64,000 nucleotides of DNA from Butyriboletus loyo (Eukaryota > Basidiomycota > Agaricomycetes > Boletales > Boletaceae), in NCBI GenBank assembly GCA_038093515.1, contig JBBPSI010000037.1, forward strand, positions 1 through 64,000, written 5' to 3'. The translations under genes were made by a program, and so were the position numbers. A model generated the notes under the pieces. The model ran no database searches. It had not been told where the DNA came from and worked only from the letters and a program-made list of their open reading frames with translations. Below are positions 23,172 through 32,904 of this stretch, in pieces. Position 1 is the first letter of the stretch. Each line of letters starts with the position of its first letter.

Positions 23172-25519
23172 ATGTTGAACAATTTGATGAGGCTCACCGC
23201 GCCGTTCACCTGCTTATCCTCTCTCATCCTCGCTACATTTGCGAGTGCAACGATACCCTCCAGGTGGGGGCCGACCAGTCCTCAGCATGTCAACTTCTGG
23301 AAACTAGAAGCTCGCGCGAGAGCATTGGAGGCTTCTCACTCGGCCAAGCCGTTGCCTCTGGTTCTTCAGGACTCGACGACCGGCTTCGCCCTCGAACCGC
23401 ATGGCACCCAACACTCTCAGGAGCCTAACTACCCCGAATTTCCGGAACAATTCTTCGAGCAACCTATTGATCACACCGACCCTTCGCAAGGAACGTTCAA
23501 GCAGCGCTATTGGATTAACACCCGACACTATGGGCCAGGTTCAGGTGGACCAGTCATCGTTTTGGATGGTGGCGAGACGAGCGGACAGGATAGACTTCCG
23601 TTCCTGGATACAGGAATAGTGGAGATTTTGACGAATGCGACAGGCGGAGTCGGTGTTGTCCTCGAACACCGCTACTATGGTACGAACAGCGCCATCCATC
23701 TTGCTGGACGTCGTTTAATGTACAACAGGAAAGTCTATCCCTGTACCTGACTTCAGCACGGATAACTTGAGGTGAGGCCGCTTGACGAAATTGTTTGTGG
23801 TTCAATTACATATACTGATAATTTCATTAACGCACCAGATGGTTGAACAACGATCAGGCTGCCGCAGACTCTGCAAACTTTATGAGACATGTCAAATTTG
23901 AGGGCATAAACGAAGATCTGACATCACCCCACACCCCTTGGATTTACTACGGTGTATGTGGAAATCTCACTCTGGTCTTGTTGTGCTGCGAAACTAAGGA
24001 ATCGCAAAAGGGTTCCTACGCGGGTGCTCGCGCGGCGCATATGAAAATCCTATACCCAGAGCTCGTCTTTGGAGCAATCGCCTCCAGCGGTAGGTGTTGA
24101 TTGTGCAATGTGGTTGTTTCACGCACTCAGTTTCACTGAGGCGTAACCCATGCTACCCTTTCCAACTGGGAGTACTATGAAGTCATCCGCAAAGCTGCCG
24201 ATCCCACGTGTTCCGCCCACATCGAGAACACAATAACGACCATCGATATCCTCCTCCAATTCCCGTACCTTAAGGATGTCGTCAAGGCTTTGTTTGGACT
24301 CCAAGAACTCGAGCATGATGATGATTTTGCTTCTGTCCTCGAGGTTCGTTAACCCTCAACAACCGCGAATTGTTATGCTAATCAACCGAAAGGGGCCGCT
24401 GGGTGCGTGGCAATCTAAAAACTGGGACCCGGCAGTGGGCAGCACACTCTTTGACGACTTTTGTGAGGCGTTGAGCAAGCCAATCGGTGGTGCTACCCAT
24501 ATTACTACTTTGCCGATCGGACATGAAGATCGCCTCTTGACTTTATGGGACAATCAAAAGATCGATTTCTCTGTCTTGAATTACGCACAGTGGATCAAGG
24601 AGGTGAGAGTAGTTCCCATCTTCTTGTATTGAGGGGAATGGAACGGAGGTCCAACTCAACACATCAATATTCTCAGAAACAAGTAAAGCCCTGCCTTGAA
24701 CTTAACTTGACAGCAGAGGAGGTCAGAATGAACATGGTCCTTCTTCCCTTCATCGACTAAACGACTTGGCCTTGTATAATCAACTCCAGTGTTTCGGGAC
24801 ATACAACGATACCCAGTATACCGACACCTCCCTCTCTCAGGAATGGCGCCTATGGCAATTCCAAGTTTGCACTGAGTGGGGTTACTTCTCCGTACGTCTG
24901 TCGTTTTACGTTTCCAAGAAAGATGCTAGCCATTATGTCAGACTGCTCCGCCTGACCCACACCACCCTCGAATAGTGTCCAAGCTGTTGACTATGGATTA
25001 TGCTACGAAAATCTGCCGACAGGTAAGTTTTTGTCTTGTTGAGCATGCTTAGTTCTCCGCTGACTAACAAATATTCGGTCAACTTTTCTAGGCGTATCCT
25101 CCTGGAAAATACATCACAGTCCCAGAACAGCCAAACATTACCGCCGTGAACGCCCTTGGAGACTTCGCGATCGCTGCAGATAGGCTGGCTATCATAGATG
25201 GCGAAGGTACTTTACTCGTATTTGCAGACAGCTGCCACTGACGCGTCGTAGTTGATCCTTGGAGACCCTGTACTCCGCACAGCGGGTACGCAAAGGACAG
25301 GGAAGACACTATACTCCGGCCATTTAAACTCATACCTGGTATGCATCCGTGCTCGGGCTTCCATTGACGTGCACTAAGACAGTTGTGTTATCAGGCGGTG
25401 TTCACCACTACGACGAATATGGCCTTCGCAACATCAACGATGAGCCATTGGAGATACAACGAATTCACCGCGAGACGATCGAGTTTGTGCGTAAATGGCT
25501 GAAAGGTTTCGGGGCGTAG
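23172..25519 (+). CDS. secreted serine carboxypeptidase, S28 family
   Basis: Extracellular or vacuolar prolyl-type peptidase. The start at 23172 opens a signal peptide (MLNNLMRLTAPFTCLSSLIL followed by ATFASA). The mature part has FFEQPIDHTDPSQGTFKQRYW and GGPVIVLDGGETSGQDRL, then GVGVVLEHRYYGKSIPVPDF across a phase-correct intron. The nucleophile motif IYYGGSYAGARAAHMK, with Ser in G-S-Y-A-G, is created by splicing GGT|GGT before TCCTAC. Later segments are LVFGAIASSG, NTITTIDILLQFPYLKDVVKALFG, LSQEWRLWQFQVCTEWGYF and VDPWRPCTPHSG. GGVHHYDEYGLRNI near the end carries the probable catalytic His. Some exon borders between 24600 and 25080 are uncertain. Confidence 0.88.
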
Positions 25520-25753
25520 ACGGGGCGTAGTTCATCCGTTCGTACATACTAGTTCGAGGTCAGAATACTAGGTCGACTCGTTTCGTGAAGACTTGAAGGA
25601 CATAATGACGAAGTGGTCGATTTCGGGGCGATCCACTCTGATCATGCTCGTGCCAAGTTTTGATCAATCAGCTCAATTGTCTGGACTCGGAAGCTCCACT
25701 GAGAAAAAAGTCGTTCCCGAAATCTTCTCAGCTTCAGAGAACGAGCGCCTGCG

Positions 25754-26952
25754 ATGGCACAACGACCATCATTTACGCTTGGATCTAGGCAATCCGAACT
25801 TGCAAAGATCCAAACCAATATCGTCATCCAAAAGCTCGCCGAAAAATTCCCCTCTTATGCGTTCGAAACGCGATTCAACGAAACTGAAGGAGACAAGAAT
25901 CAATCCCAAGCGCTCTTTCTCCTCGGAGGCAAGGCATTGTGGACGAGGGGGCTCGAAGAGCTGCTCGCCAACAAACAGGTGGATATGCTCGTGCATAGTC
26001 TCAAGGACGTGCCGACGGAACTCCCGGAAGAATTCAAGATTGGTGCGATATTGGTGAGAGAGGAGTGCGTGGATAGTTTGGTGATGAAGGCTGGGTCGCC
26101 CTACAAGATGCTCGAAGATTTGCCTGCTGGGAGCAGGATCGGCACGAGCAGCGTGCGGCGTGCGGCACAGGTCAGAAACTATCTCAAAAATCACCACAAG
26201 GAACTGGAGATGGTGTTCAAAGATGTCGTGAGTAGGGGCTGATATTCGAACGACATCACAAGACTGAATAGCGAGGATGTACAGCGCGGAAACCTGTACG
26301 TTCCGTAACCTGATCTCATTCTCTACACAGAGATTTATTACCGGAATACAGCAACACCCGCCTAAAGAAACTGGATGCGACAGGGGAGGACGATGCATTC
26401 GATGCACTCATCCTTGCCAAGGCTGGACTTGTGCGTCTCGGCTGGTCGCATCGTGCCACAGAAGACCTGGCACCCCCGGCCTTATATCATGCTGTGTCTC
26501 AGGGTGCGCTGGCAGTGGAGATTCGGACCGATTCGTCGAGCGAGCTATCCGAGTTGTGCGAAGCCCTGACGCATCAACGGACCCAGTGGATGTGTCTTGC
26601 CGAGCGTGCGATGTTGCGTACATTGGAGGGGGGATGCAGCGTGCCTGTGGGTGTCAATACCAGGCTCACCGACATTGTGGAGGGGGACCAAAGACTGAAA
26701 AGTGGGGAATTAAAACTTGAGAGCGGTATGCTGGAGATCACCGGTTGTGTCACGTCGCTCGACGGTGAGCGACAGTTTGTCAAAACGATCGGAGGGAGGG
26801 TTACGAGCATTGGGGAGGCGGAAGCACTGGGTAAGAAGCTTGGGGAGACTCTGCTGGATAACGGCGCAAGAGGTATATTGGAGGAGATCAAAGTGGACAG
26901 AGCGGCTCGGGCACGTGAAGCAGCGAAAGCAGAAGAATCGAAAGCATCGTGA
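25754..26952 (+). CDS. HEM3: porphobilinogen deaminase (hydroxymethylbilane synthase)
   Basis: Third step of heme synthesis: four porphobilinogens are condensed to hydroxymethylbilane in the cytosol. Three exons, 25754-26227, 26285-26295 and 26352-26952, give 361 residues, a usual family length. Motifs in order: FTLGSRQSELAKIQT, GDKNQSQALFLLGGKALWT, VDMLVHSLKDVPTELP (with the catalytic Asp of K-D-V-P), GSRIGTSSVRRAAQ and RGNLNTRLKKLDA. Then come ALILAKAGLVRLG, GALAVEIR and GGCSVPVG, which carries the Cys that holds the dipyrromethane cofactor. The middle exon is just 11 nt and encodes R-G-N and part of Leu. Without it the conserved RGNxxTRL cannot be formed. The loop GKALWTRGLEELL differs somewhat from the more common GKGLFTKELE. 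Confidence 0.96.
26285..26295 (+). other. 11-nt micro-exon in porphobilinogen deaminase
   Basis: The bases CGCGGAAACCT sit between a TACAG acceptor and a GTACG donor. They join VFKDV to NTRLKKLDA to give the family motif RGNLNTRL in frame; skipping the exon shifts the frame. Confidence 0.85.
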
Positions 26953-27274
26953 TGACTTGTGCATACCAAAGTACAACTAACATTAGAGCGAAAAACTATA
27001 TTCTTGTAGTTGATCGTGCAGCATTTGGAGAATGAATGCACAAGTAACGTCAACGAAACACAAGAAAGTCGATCTGCCTCCCCACGAGCGCCTGAAAATC
27101 AATAGCGAACGACAGGTGACTCTAAAGCAGGGAGGAATTGACATTGAAGGTGTCCAACTGCTTTCGAAAGCGTTTATGAGGAATCGTATTGTTTGGCCAT
27201 GTTTGGCCATGCACTTCGATAAACTCTTATGCGCCCCGCTCTCTACTCGCAACTTGCACGAGGCTGATCGGGCC
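26953..27274. other. intergenic region between HEM3 and the UBE2W-like gene
   Basis: 322 bp between two genes on the same strand. An open frame continues upstream of the E2 start from an ATG at 27032, but it has no E2 homology and the conserved E2 N-terminus begins at 27275. I treat this stretch as 3' flank plus promoter. Confidence 0.45.
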
Positions 27275-28232
27275 ATGACTTCAGTTTCGTCCCGGCGTCT
27301 ACGCAAGGAGCTCAGCGAGATCCACGCCGAAGGATGTCCTTGCGGTAACACTTTCTATCCCGACGTAGATCATCTATTCACCCCGTAGCGCGCAGGCATC
27401 AAGCTACTTAGCGCAGACGACTTTGAGACCTGGTTCTTCTCCATAGAGGTCCTGGGCGAAAGCATATACCAGGCAAGTCCTCTCCGTAGTTCAGATTCGT
27501 AGCTAAAGTCCGTCCCGTTAGGGGGAGGTCTTCAAATTAATGTTTCGCTTTGACGCAAACTACCCCATTTCTTCCCCAGCGGTCCAGTTCGTCGTAGACC
27601 AGAACCAGCAAGCGCCCATACACCCAGTACGTCGTCCGTATTCGGGCCATAATGGCAATGATTTCTGACCCGATCTCAGCACGTGTACTCCAATGGACAT
27701 GTGAGTCCATGTCGCAAACCACTCCTTGTTTCCGATTTTCACTCGTCGCAGATCTGCGCCTCTATCCTCGGGACAGAGTGGTCCCCAGTGTTGAGTGTAT
27801 CTGCCGTTTGTGTCACATTGCAGAGCATGTTGGCGTCGTGCAAGGTAATTTCTACTACGACTAGTTATTGATCTGCTCCCATACATTCCTGTAGGTCAAG
27901 GAGCGGTAAGTCCTGACACTCGGAGTACTTTCCGCATACCAAAAATAGCGTGGCTTTCAAGGCCCGTGGACAACGACCGATACGTCCGGACCGCGCCCGA
28001 CAATCCGAAGAAGGTACGCCGCAATCCCCACTTGGAACCTTGCTGCTGTTAACATTGTTCTCGGCAGACACGCTTCCAGTACCATGGTAAGACCATTTTG
28101 AAGCCACCCGACTGTCGGACATATCAGCTGATCACGTTTACCTCTGATCACACCAGATGACACGTACGTTCCTACCACAGTTTACGACGACGCAGAGATG
28201 GTTTGACTAATCTTTTGCTTTACAGGGTGTAA
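27275..28232 (+). CDS. UBE2W-type ubiquitin-conjugating enzyme E2
   Basis: E2 of the family known for attaching ubiquitin to substrate N-termini. Ten exons: 27275-27344, 27396-27472, 27522-27626, 27680-27700, 27752-27844, 27895-27905, 27962-28013, 28068-28086, 28157-28163 and 28226-28232. They total 462 nt (153 residues; human UBE2W has 151). Motifs: SSRRLRKELSEI, FSIEVLGESIYQGEVFKLMF, YPISSPAVQFV and IHPHVYSNGHICASIL with the active-site Cys. Then come EWSPVLSVSAVCVTLQSML, KERPVDNDRYVR, NPKKTRFQ and the family C-terminus YHDDTV. The second intron has a GC donor. The start was set where E2 homology begins; an in-frame ATG at 27032 is less likely. Confidence 0.93.
27473..27521 (+). other. GC-AG intron in the UBE2W-like gene
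   Basis: The donor is CAG|GCAAGT and the acceptor CCGTTAG|GGGGAG, 49 nt long. The join yields the E2 motif IYQGEVFKL. No GT donor nearby would preserve this motif. Confidence 0.85.
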
Positions 28233-29135
28233 ATTACGGATTTTCTAGCCATTGAACGGTTTTGCATGCACGAACACAGACGTTGTTTGTATCATTACTC
28301 CAGGTAGCAAGATGACGTATGATGTTAAACAGCACACGCGCATACCCAACGTGTATGACGCTTGGAGTGGTATGAATTACGCCGCCCGAGTTGTTCGAAT
28401 GGACATAAATACAGCGTGGAGCTCGCTGTTATCGGCGACCGGATGTCTTCTCAGAAGGTCTACCGTGCGTGACCATGTTTGGACACGGCGGACAGCAACA
28501 GGCGGCCTTCCGGAAGTAAAAGCGAGAATGGAATACGTTGAGCACAAAGATGAAGCACATGTCTAACGTGTTGGTCATATCTCCGAGGGTGCGTCGATAC
28601 CCATAGCACAACCGAGGCGAACATCGGGTGGCATCACTTGGAGCGCCGTCTCCGCGTCTTGGCAGCGGATGGACGGGAAACAAACGTGTCACTTGGAATT
28701 GTTGGCGTCTGCTGTCCAGTGTTGTCCTCGGCCGTTTGAGATGAGATCGCTCATCGAAGGGATCCGGGGTTGAATGGTGGGCTCAGGAATCTCGAACAGA
28801 TGCGTGACCTAGTGCCAAATCCTCCACTACACTCGTCACTATGGTGCACCAAGTCTCTTTGGGGGACAACTAAAAGAAATGGCGGTACCTGGGCAAAGGT
28901 CAAACTCATTTGTTATGGGACGCCTAGAAGTGAGGTATATTTCTACTCCCGTCTTACTATGCATTGCATCCACAACTCAATTTTATTACATATGGTATCC
29001 CGGGCACGCGATACGAAATAGTCCATGACTAAAGTATTCCAAGGTAAGGCTCCCGTAATCGGGCAACGACATGTCATGCAATGCGCCCCAGTCGCACACC
29101 CATCGAACAACGCTGACGCCAAAGATAAAGCTCGA
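28233..29135. other. 900-bp convergent gap between UBE2W-like and GET3 genes
   Basis: Both neighbouring genes end here. The largest frame (28252-28566) and its opposite-strand counterpart (28429-28692) show no domain and no phase-consistent exon partner. I see no RNA gene or repeat. Longer than other convergent gaps in the window apart from 14.4-15.6 kb and 53.2-54.7 kb. Confidence 0.45.
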
Positions 29136-30531
29136 TCAGTCGAGGTTCGGCTCGTATGGTTCCACGAGCATCTTGCTGAATTCCCTAAGCTTCTGCGGAC
29201 CACGGACTTCCTCAGTGAGCAAGGGAAGCTGGACGATGTGGAAAAACTCGTCGTAGAGTTCATGTGCTTCCGCGAGATATTTTTGTTGCATCTTTTGACG
29301 CACTTTGCAATGCTCGCAGTTGGACGCTGCATGCGCGTTGTCATTGTCGTGAGCGATGTGGTGTGAACAAGATGAGCGGAGAAAGACGCACAGTTCTTGG
29401 GGAAGAGTAATTGGTTGACGACGATGTTATGTGTGTCGATTTCGTATGCCGTTAACTCTTGTACGAGACGTTCCGTCTCATATAGCGACAAGAATTCAGA
29501 TATACAGACGCAGACGAACGTGGTCTTTTCCTGCGAAACAGTACCCGACCTTGTCAATGGCTGGCAGAGGTTTCTCACGAGCGATGACACACGTACTGGA
29601 TCCTTGAATTGGGTGTTTACCTCGTTGATAACAGCACGCATCGACTCTAGTTTGGCAAACATGTCCTCCTGTGAGTCTTGCTGCCCGCCCATCATGGACG
29701 ACATCTGCCGAATCATGGGGCCGAATTGACCACTGAGAGTGCTCAGCTTGCCCAGCGCTTTCTCGAGGACGGTGGGGAAGGACAGGAATCGGAGTGTGTG
29801 ACCGGTCGGTGCAGTATCGAAGACGATGACAGAGTATTCCATGGATTTGACGTGCCTAGAATGTGCATCACGACGCGCGAACAGCCGAAAATGTATGCAG
29901 GAACGTTACTTCATGATCTCGGCGAAACTCATGGCTTCATCGACACCCGGGATTGCAAAGGCTAGATCTTGCATCATCGAGCCCATCATCCCGTTCTGAT
30001 CGGCTAACGAGGGGATGAACGAGTGAGTACGACGACATGAAACAAACAGAGAATCAGGTACATTGTTCGACCATCTCCTGGATCGCGCTCGTGGGGTCTA
30101 TCTCCATCGCAAAGAGGTTGTCAAACCCGTTGACTTTCGTCGCATCTTTGGAGAACTTTTGGCCAAAGGCGTCGGATAAGTTGTGAGCTGGATCCGTAGA
30201 CTGGGATGCAACAATTCCGATGGTGAATCGAGGTGGAAGCTCGGATGGAGGGACTTACGATGAGGAGGACGGACGCGCGACATTGGGCGAGTTGGATGGC
30301 CAGTGAACAGGACGTAGTCGTCTTGCCTGTCCACCAAGACGTTGATTATACCATACGACGATCCTGTGTCTCGGGACACTCACCGACACCTCCCTTGCCA
30401 CCTGTACAGAGTTTGAACGTGAGTGATTGTGTCTCGTACTAATCAGGTGCTATGAACGTACCACAGAATATCCATTTCAGCGATTTCTGGTCCAAGACGT
30501 TTTGGAGCGTGGGTGGTAGCGTCTCGGTCAT
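29136..30531 (-). CDS. GET3: GET3 tail-anchored-protein targeting ATPase
   Basis: Cytosolic homodimeric ATPase that carries tail-anchored membrane proteins to the ER. The start [20 protein letters not shown] leads into the deviant Walker A motif GGKGGVGKTT, which is assembled from three exons; the middle one (30401-30384) is only 18 nt. Then come [17 protein letters not shown] (switch I), [30 protein letters not shown] (switch II) and [38 protein letters not shown] and [14 protein letters not shown] follow, and then the zinc-binding C-E-H-C motif ([16 protein letters not shown]). The C-terminus is [20 protein letters not shown] followed by [10 protein letters not shown]. All dimerisation and ATPase elements are present. 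Divergently transcribed from SRP68 with 177 bp between starts. Confidence 0.96.
30384..30401 (-). other. 18-nt micro-exon carrying the GET3 P-loop core
   Basis: On the minus strand the exon GTGGCAAGGGAGGTGTCG lies between a TACAG acceptor and a GTGAGT donor. It encodes the centre of GGKGGVGKT, and the flanking exons supply only the first G and the final residues. Confidence 0.85.
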
Positions 30532-30708
30532 TGCAGGTAGTCGTCAACAGAAATGGTCTCCGAGGAAAAAAAAAAGTAAATGGGATGGACGCGTGTTCTA
30601 GTACGCTAGGCTAAGCGATGTATGATCTGAGCGGGTGCACGTGTGCACTCTAGTAGGTTCTACAACCCACTGCCACGGGAGCTCGTCCACATACAACATC
30701 AACATACC
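30532..30708. promoter_or_regulatory. divergent promoter region, GET3 / SRP68
   Basis: 177 bp separate the two start codons. The stretch holds an A-run (30565-30575), an ACGCGT at 30589-30594, and a CACGTG at 30638-30643 overlapped by two GTGCAC palindromes (30635-30640 and 30643-30648). CACGTG is a typical bHLH site; use here is inference. Confidence 0.6.
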
Positions 30709-32785
30709 ATGAACGACGGCACATTGTCCTTCCAAGGTATGACCTAGCAGATATATGCGTCGCAAAACAACATCCAGATCACATCATGATGGACAGCCCT
30801 CCAGCTCGTCAACGAGCAGCGTAGTGCATATGGCCTTCGATATAATGACTTTACACGTTACAGAAGACACTGCGGAAACAGGACGCATCGCCTGCGATCG
30901 ACCCTTCAGATGACCCACGGCAAAGGCAAAGATTTCAGGAAACTGCCGCCCTTGACGACAGATATCATCAAGGAGGGACAGTGAGTTTGCTGCTTATTTT
31001 ATCAGAAGAACCACATCGTCAATTCGCTTGGTCGCACAGCCTTCAGCACTTGTTATTCGAGGCCGAACGGGCATGGGCGCACTCTCAGGACCTCGTTGCT
31101 CAATCCTTGCTTCCAGCGAACGAGGGGCACGCTGGTACCCTCCGCCATGGTGCGACGGGACGTTTCAGACGTGCGGTTCATTGGTCCACGCAACTGCTCT
31201 CACATTGTCAATCGCTTTACGCATCGTCCCGTCTTAAGGCGTTTTCCCTCATCCAGGCCACTGTATATACACTCATTGTGAACGGCCGATTCCTGCGGTA
31301 CCGCGACAATTTCGAAGATGCGCTGATTCAGCTGAGCATCGCGAGGAGTTTGTTGGACGAACTTGCGGAGAGGGCGGAGACGAGCAGGGACCAGGCTCTC
31401 GCGACCCTCTTTGCGGATGAAATTGGGCCAGAGATTAGATATTGTGCTCACGAGCTTGGGAGAGCAAGGGCGTACGATGTCGATGCAATCGTGAAGGAGC
31501 TTGCGGGCGGGCATCGGGGAGATATCATAGAGGGATATGATGGGTTGATCAAGACTTTTAGAGGGGAGCGGGCAGGAGCTGGGAGTGCTCACGACAAAAA
31601 GACATTGGAGACGTTGGCATGGGAGGGACGACCAGTGCCGGTGAGGAACCCTGAGTTAGTGGATGTATTGTTAAAAGTCCAGGAGGCGGAGGGGAAACTT
31701 GCTGTTCCTCGAGACACGAGGAACACTGGTACGGCAGACGATCAAGGGAAGAAGAAAGGGAAAAGTCTCGGATCGAAGAAAGGTGTCGCAGCGTATGATG
31801 CTGTTCTTCTCGCACTAAGCGACGCGGAAGACGTGGCGAGAAAGCTATTGGAAGCACAGCAGGTCTGTTGGGTCACATCTCCCCCACCATGTGCTGATCG
31901 TGCTACAGAATGCTGGTACTTTGTCTGCTGGTGGAGGGGGTGCGCGGGACATTCAGTTCGTGCACGCTTATATTGTCTATCAGTTGCTATCGCGACGCAT
32001 TCAGCGAGATCTGGTTCTCGTGAGCACGCTGCTCGGCTCAGATGCACCTCGCACAAGGGGCACATCAAAGACGAAGGAGAAGGTGGACGCTCGACTGTAC
32101 CCTGCCGTTGTCAAGTTGCTCGAGACGGTTGTCCAGAGTCTGACACAGATGAGGAATCTGAGCATCGTCGACGAGAGTCCAGACCTTGCAGCGGCGATTG
32201 AAGCAAGGCTGACGTATACAAGAGCACGCCGGTACGTATGGCTAATGTGGTGGGATCATGTCGACTGATGAGCAGGATAGGTGTTTCTTCCTCGCGCAGT
32301 GCTATGTCGCTGTGAAAAAGTACGCGGAAGCGCTAACGCTAATCCAGCACGCCACGTTACACCTCCGGGAGACACGTTCTGTACTGGCGGCGCTCGCGGG
32401 GGTGACTACACCTGCGGACACGTCGTACCCGCTTGCTCTCGCGTCTGTGGATGTACTAGATTCCACACTGTCGACGGCTGGGGTCGACACGAAAAACGAA
32501 TGGTTCGGGTACAACGGGGGCGCGCTGGAGGGTGATCCAAAGACGTACAAGAAGCCGTTGTTCTTTGACATTGGGCTCAACTACGTGCAGCTGGACATGG
32601 AACGACTGTTGGAACGAGCAGGCAAGGCAGCGCCGGCGATGGCCAAGGAAGAGCGGGAGGTGATTTCCGCGCCGCCTGGCAAGTCGAGGCTGGAGGAGGC
32701 CGTGCGACCCGAGACACCTGAGCCAGCTGTGCCTGCTACAGGCGGACTGGGGAGCTTGCTCGGAGGGTGGTGGGGGCGGAAGTAG
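30709..32785 (+). CDS. SRP68: signal recognition particle subunit SRP68
   Basis: RNA-binding SRP component needed for co-translational targeting to the ER. Exon 1 (MNDGTLSFQ, 28 nt) joins at 30797 to ALQLVNEQRSAYGLRYNDFTRYRRHCGN..., which matches the SRP68 N-terminal RNA-binding signature (Y-G-L-R-x-x-D-x-x-R-Y-R-x-x-C). The third exon (from 31040) gives LLFEAERAWAHSQDL, FRRAVHWSTQLLSHC, YRDNFEDALIQLSIARSLLD and EIGPEIRYCAHELG. The C-terminal part has VHAYIVYQLLSRRIQRDL, MRNLSIV, CYVAVKKYAEALTLIQHA and KPLFFDIGLNYVQLDME, the SRP72-binding end. A basic loop (KKKGKSLGSKKG) lies in between. Ends 119 bp before the SNF2 start. Confidence 0.92.
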
Positions 32786-32904
32786 ACACGTGACCAGCTG
32801 TGATTATGCAATGTGTACTCACGCCACTTTTAGTATTGTTTGGGTTTTTCAGTTGATTGAGGGAGACGACGAGATCGAGCGTCGGGAAAGGCTGACTGAG
32901 GCTC

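Noticed and set aside
27032..27274. Upstream in-frame extension of the E2 protein
   Set aside because: The 81 extra residues do not resemble any E2 extension and the conserved N-terminus begins at 27275; kept only as an unlikely alternative start.
28252..28566. 104-codon plus-strand frame directly after the UBE2W-like gene
   Set aside because: It is not joined in phase to the E2 exons, lacks any motif, and the E2 protein ends naturally at YHDDTV.
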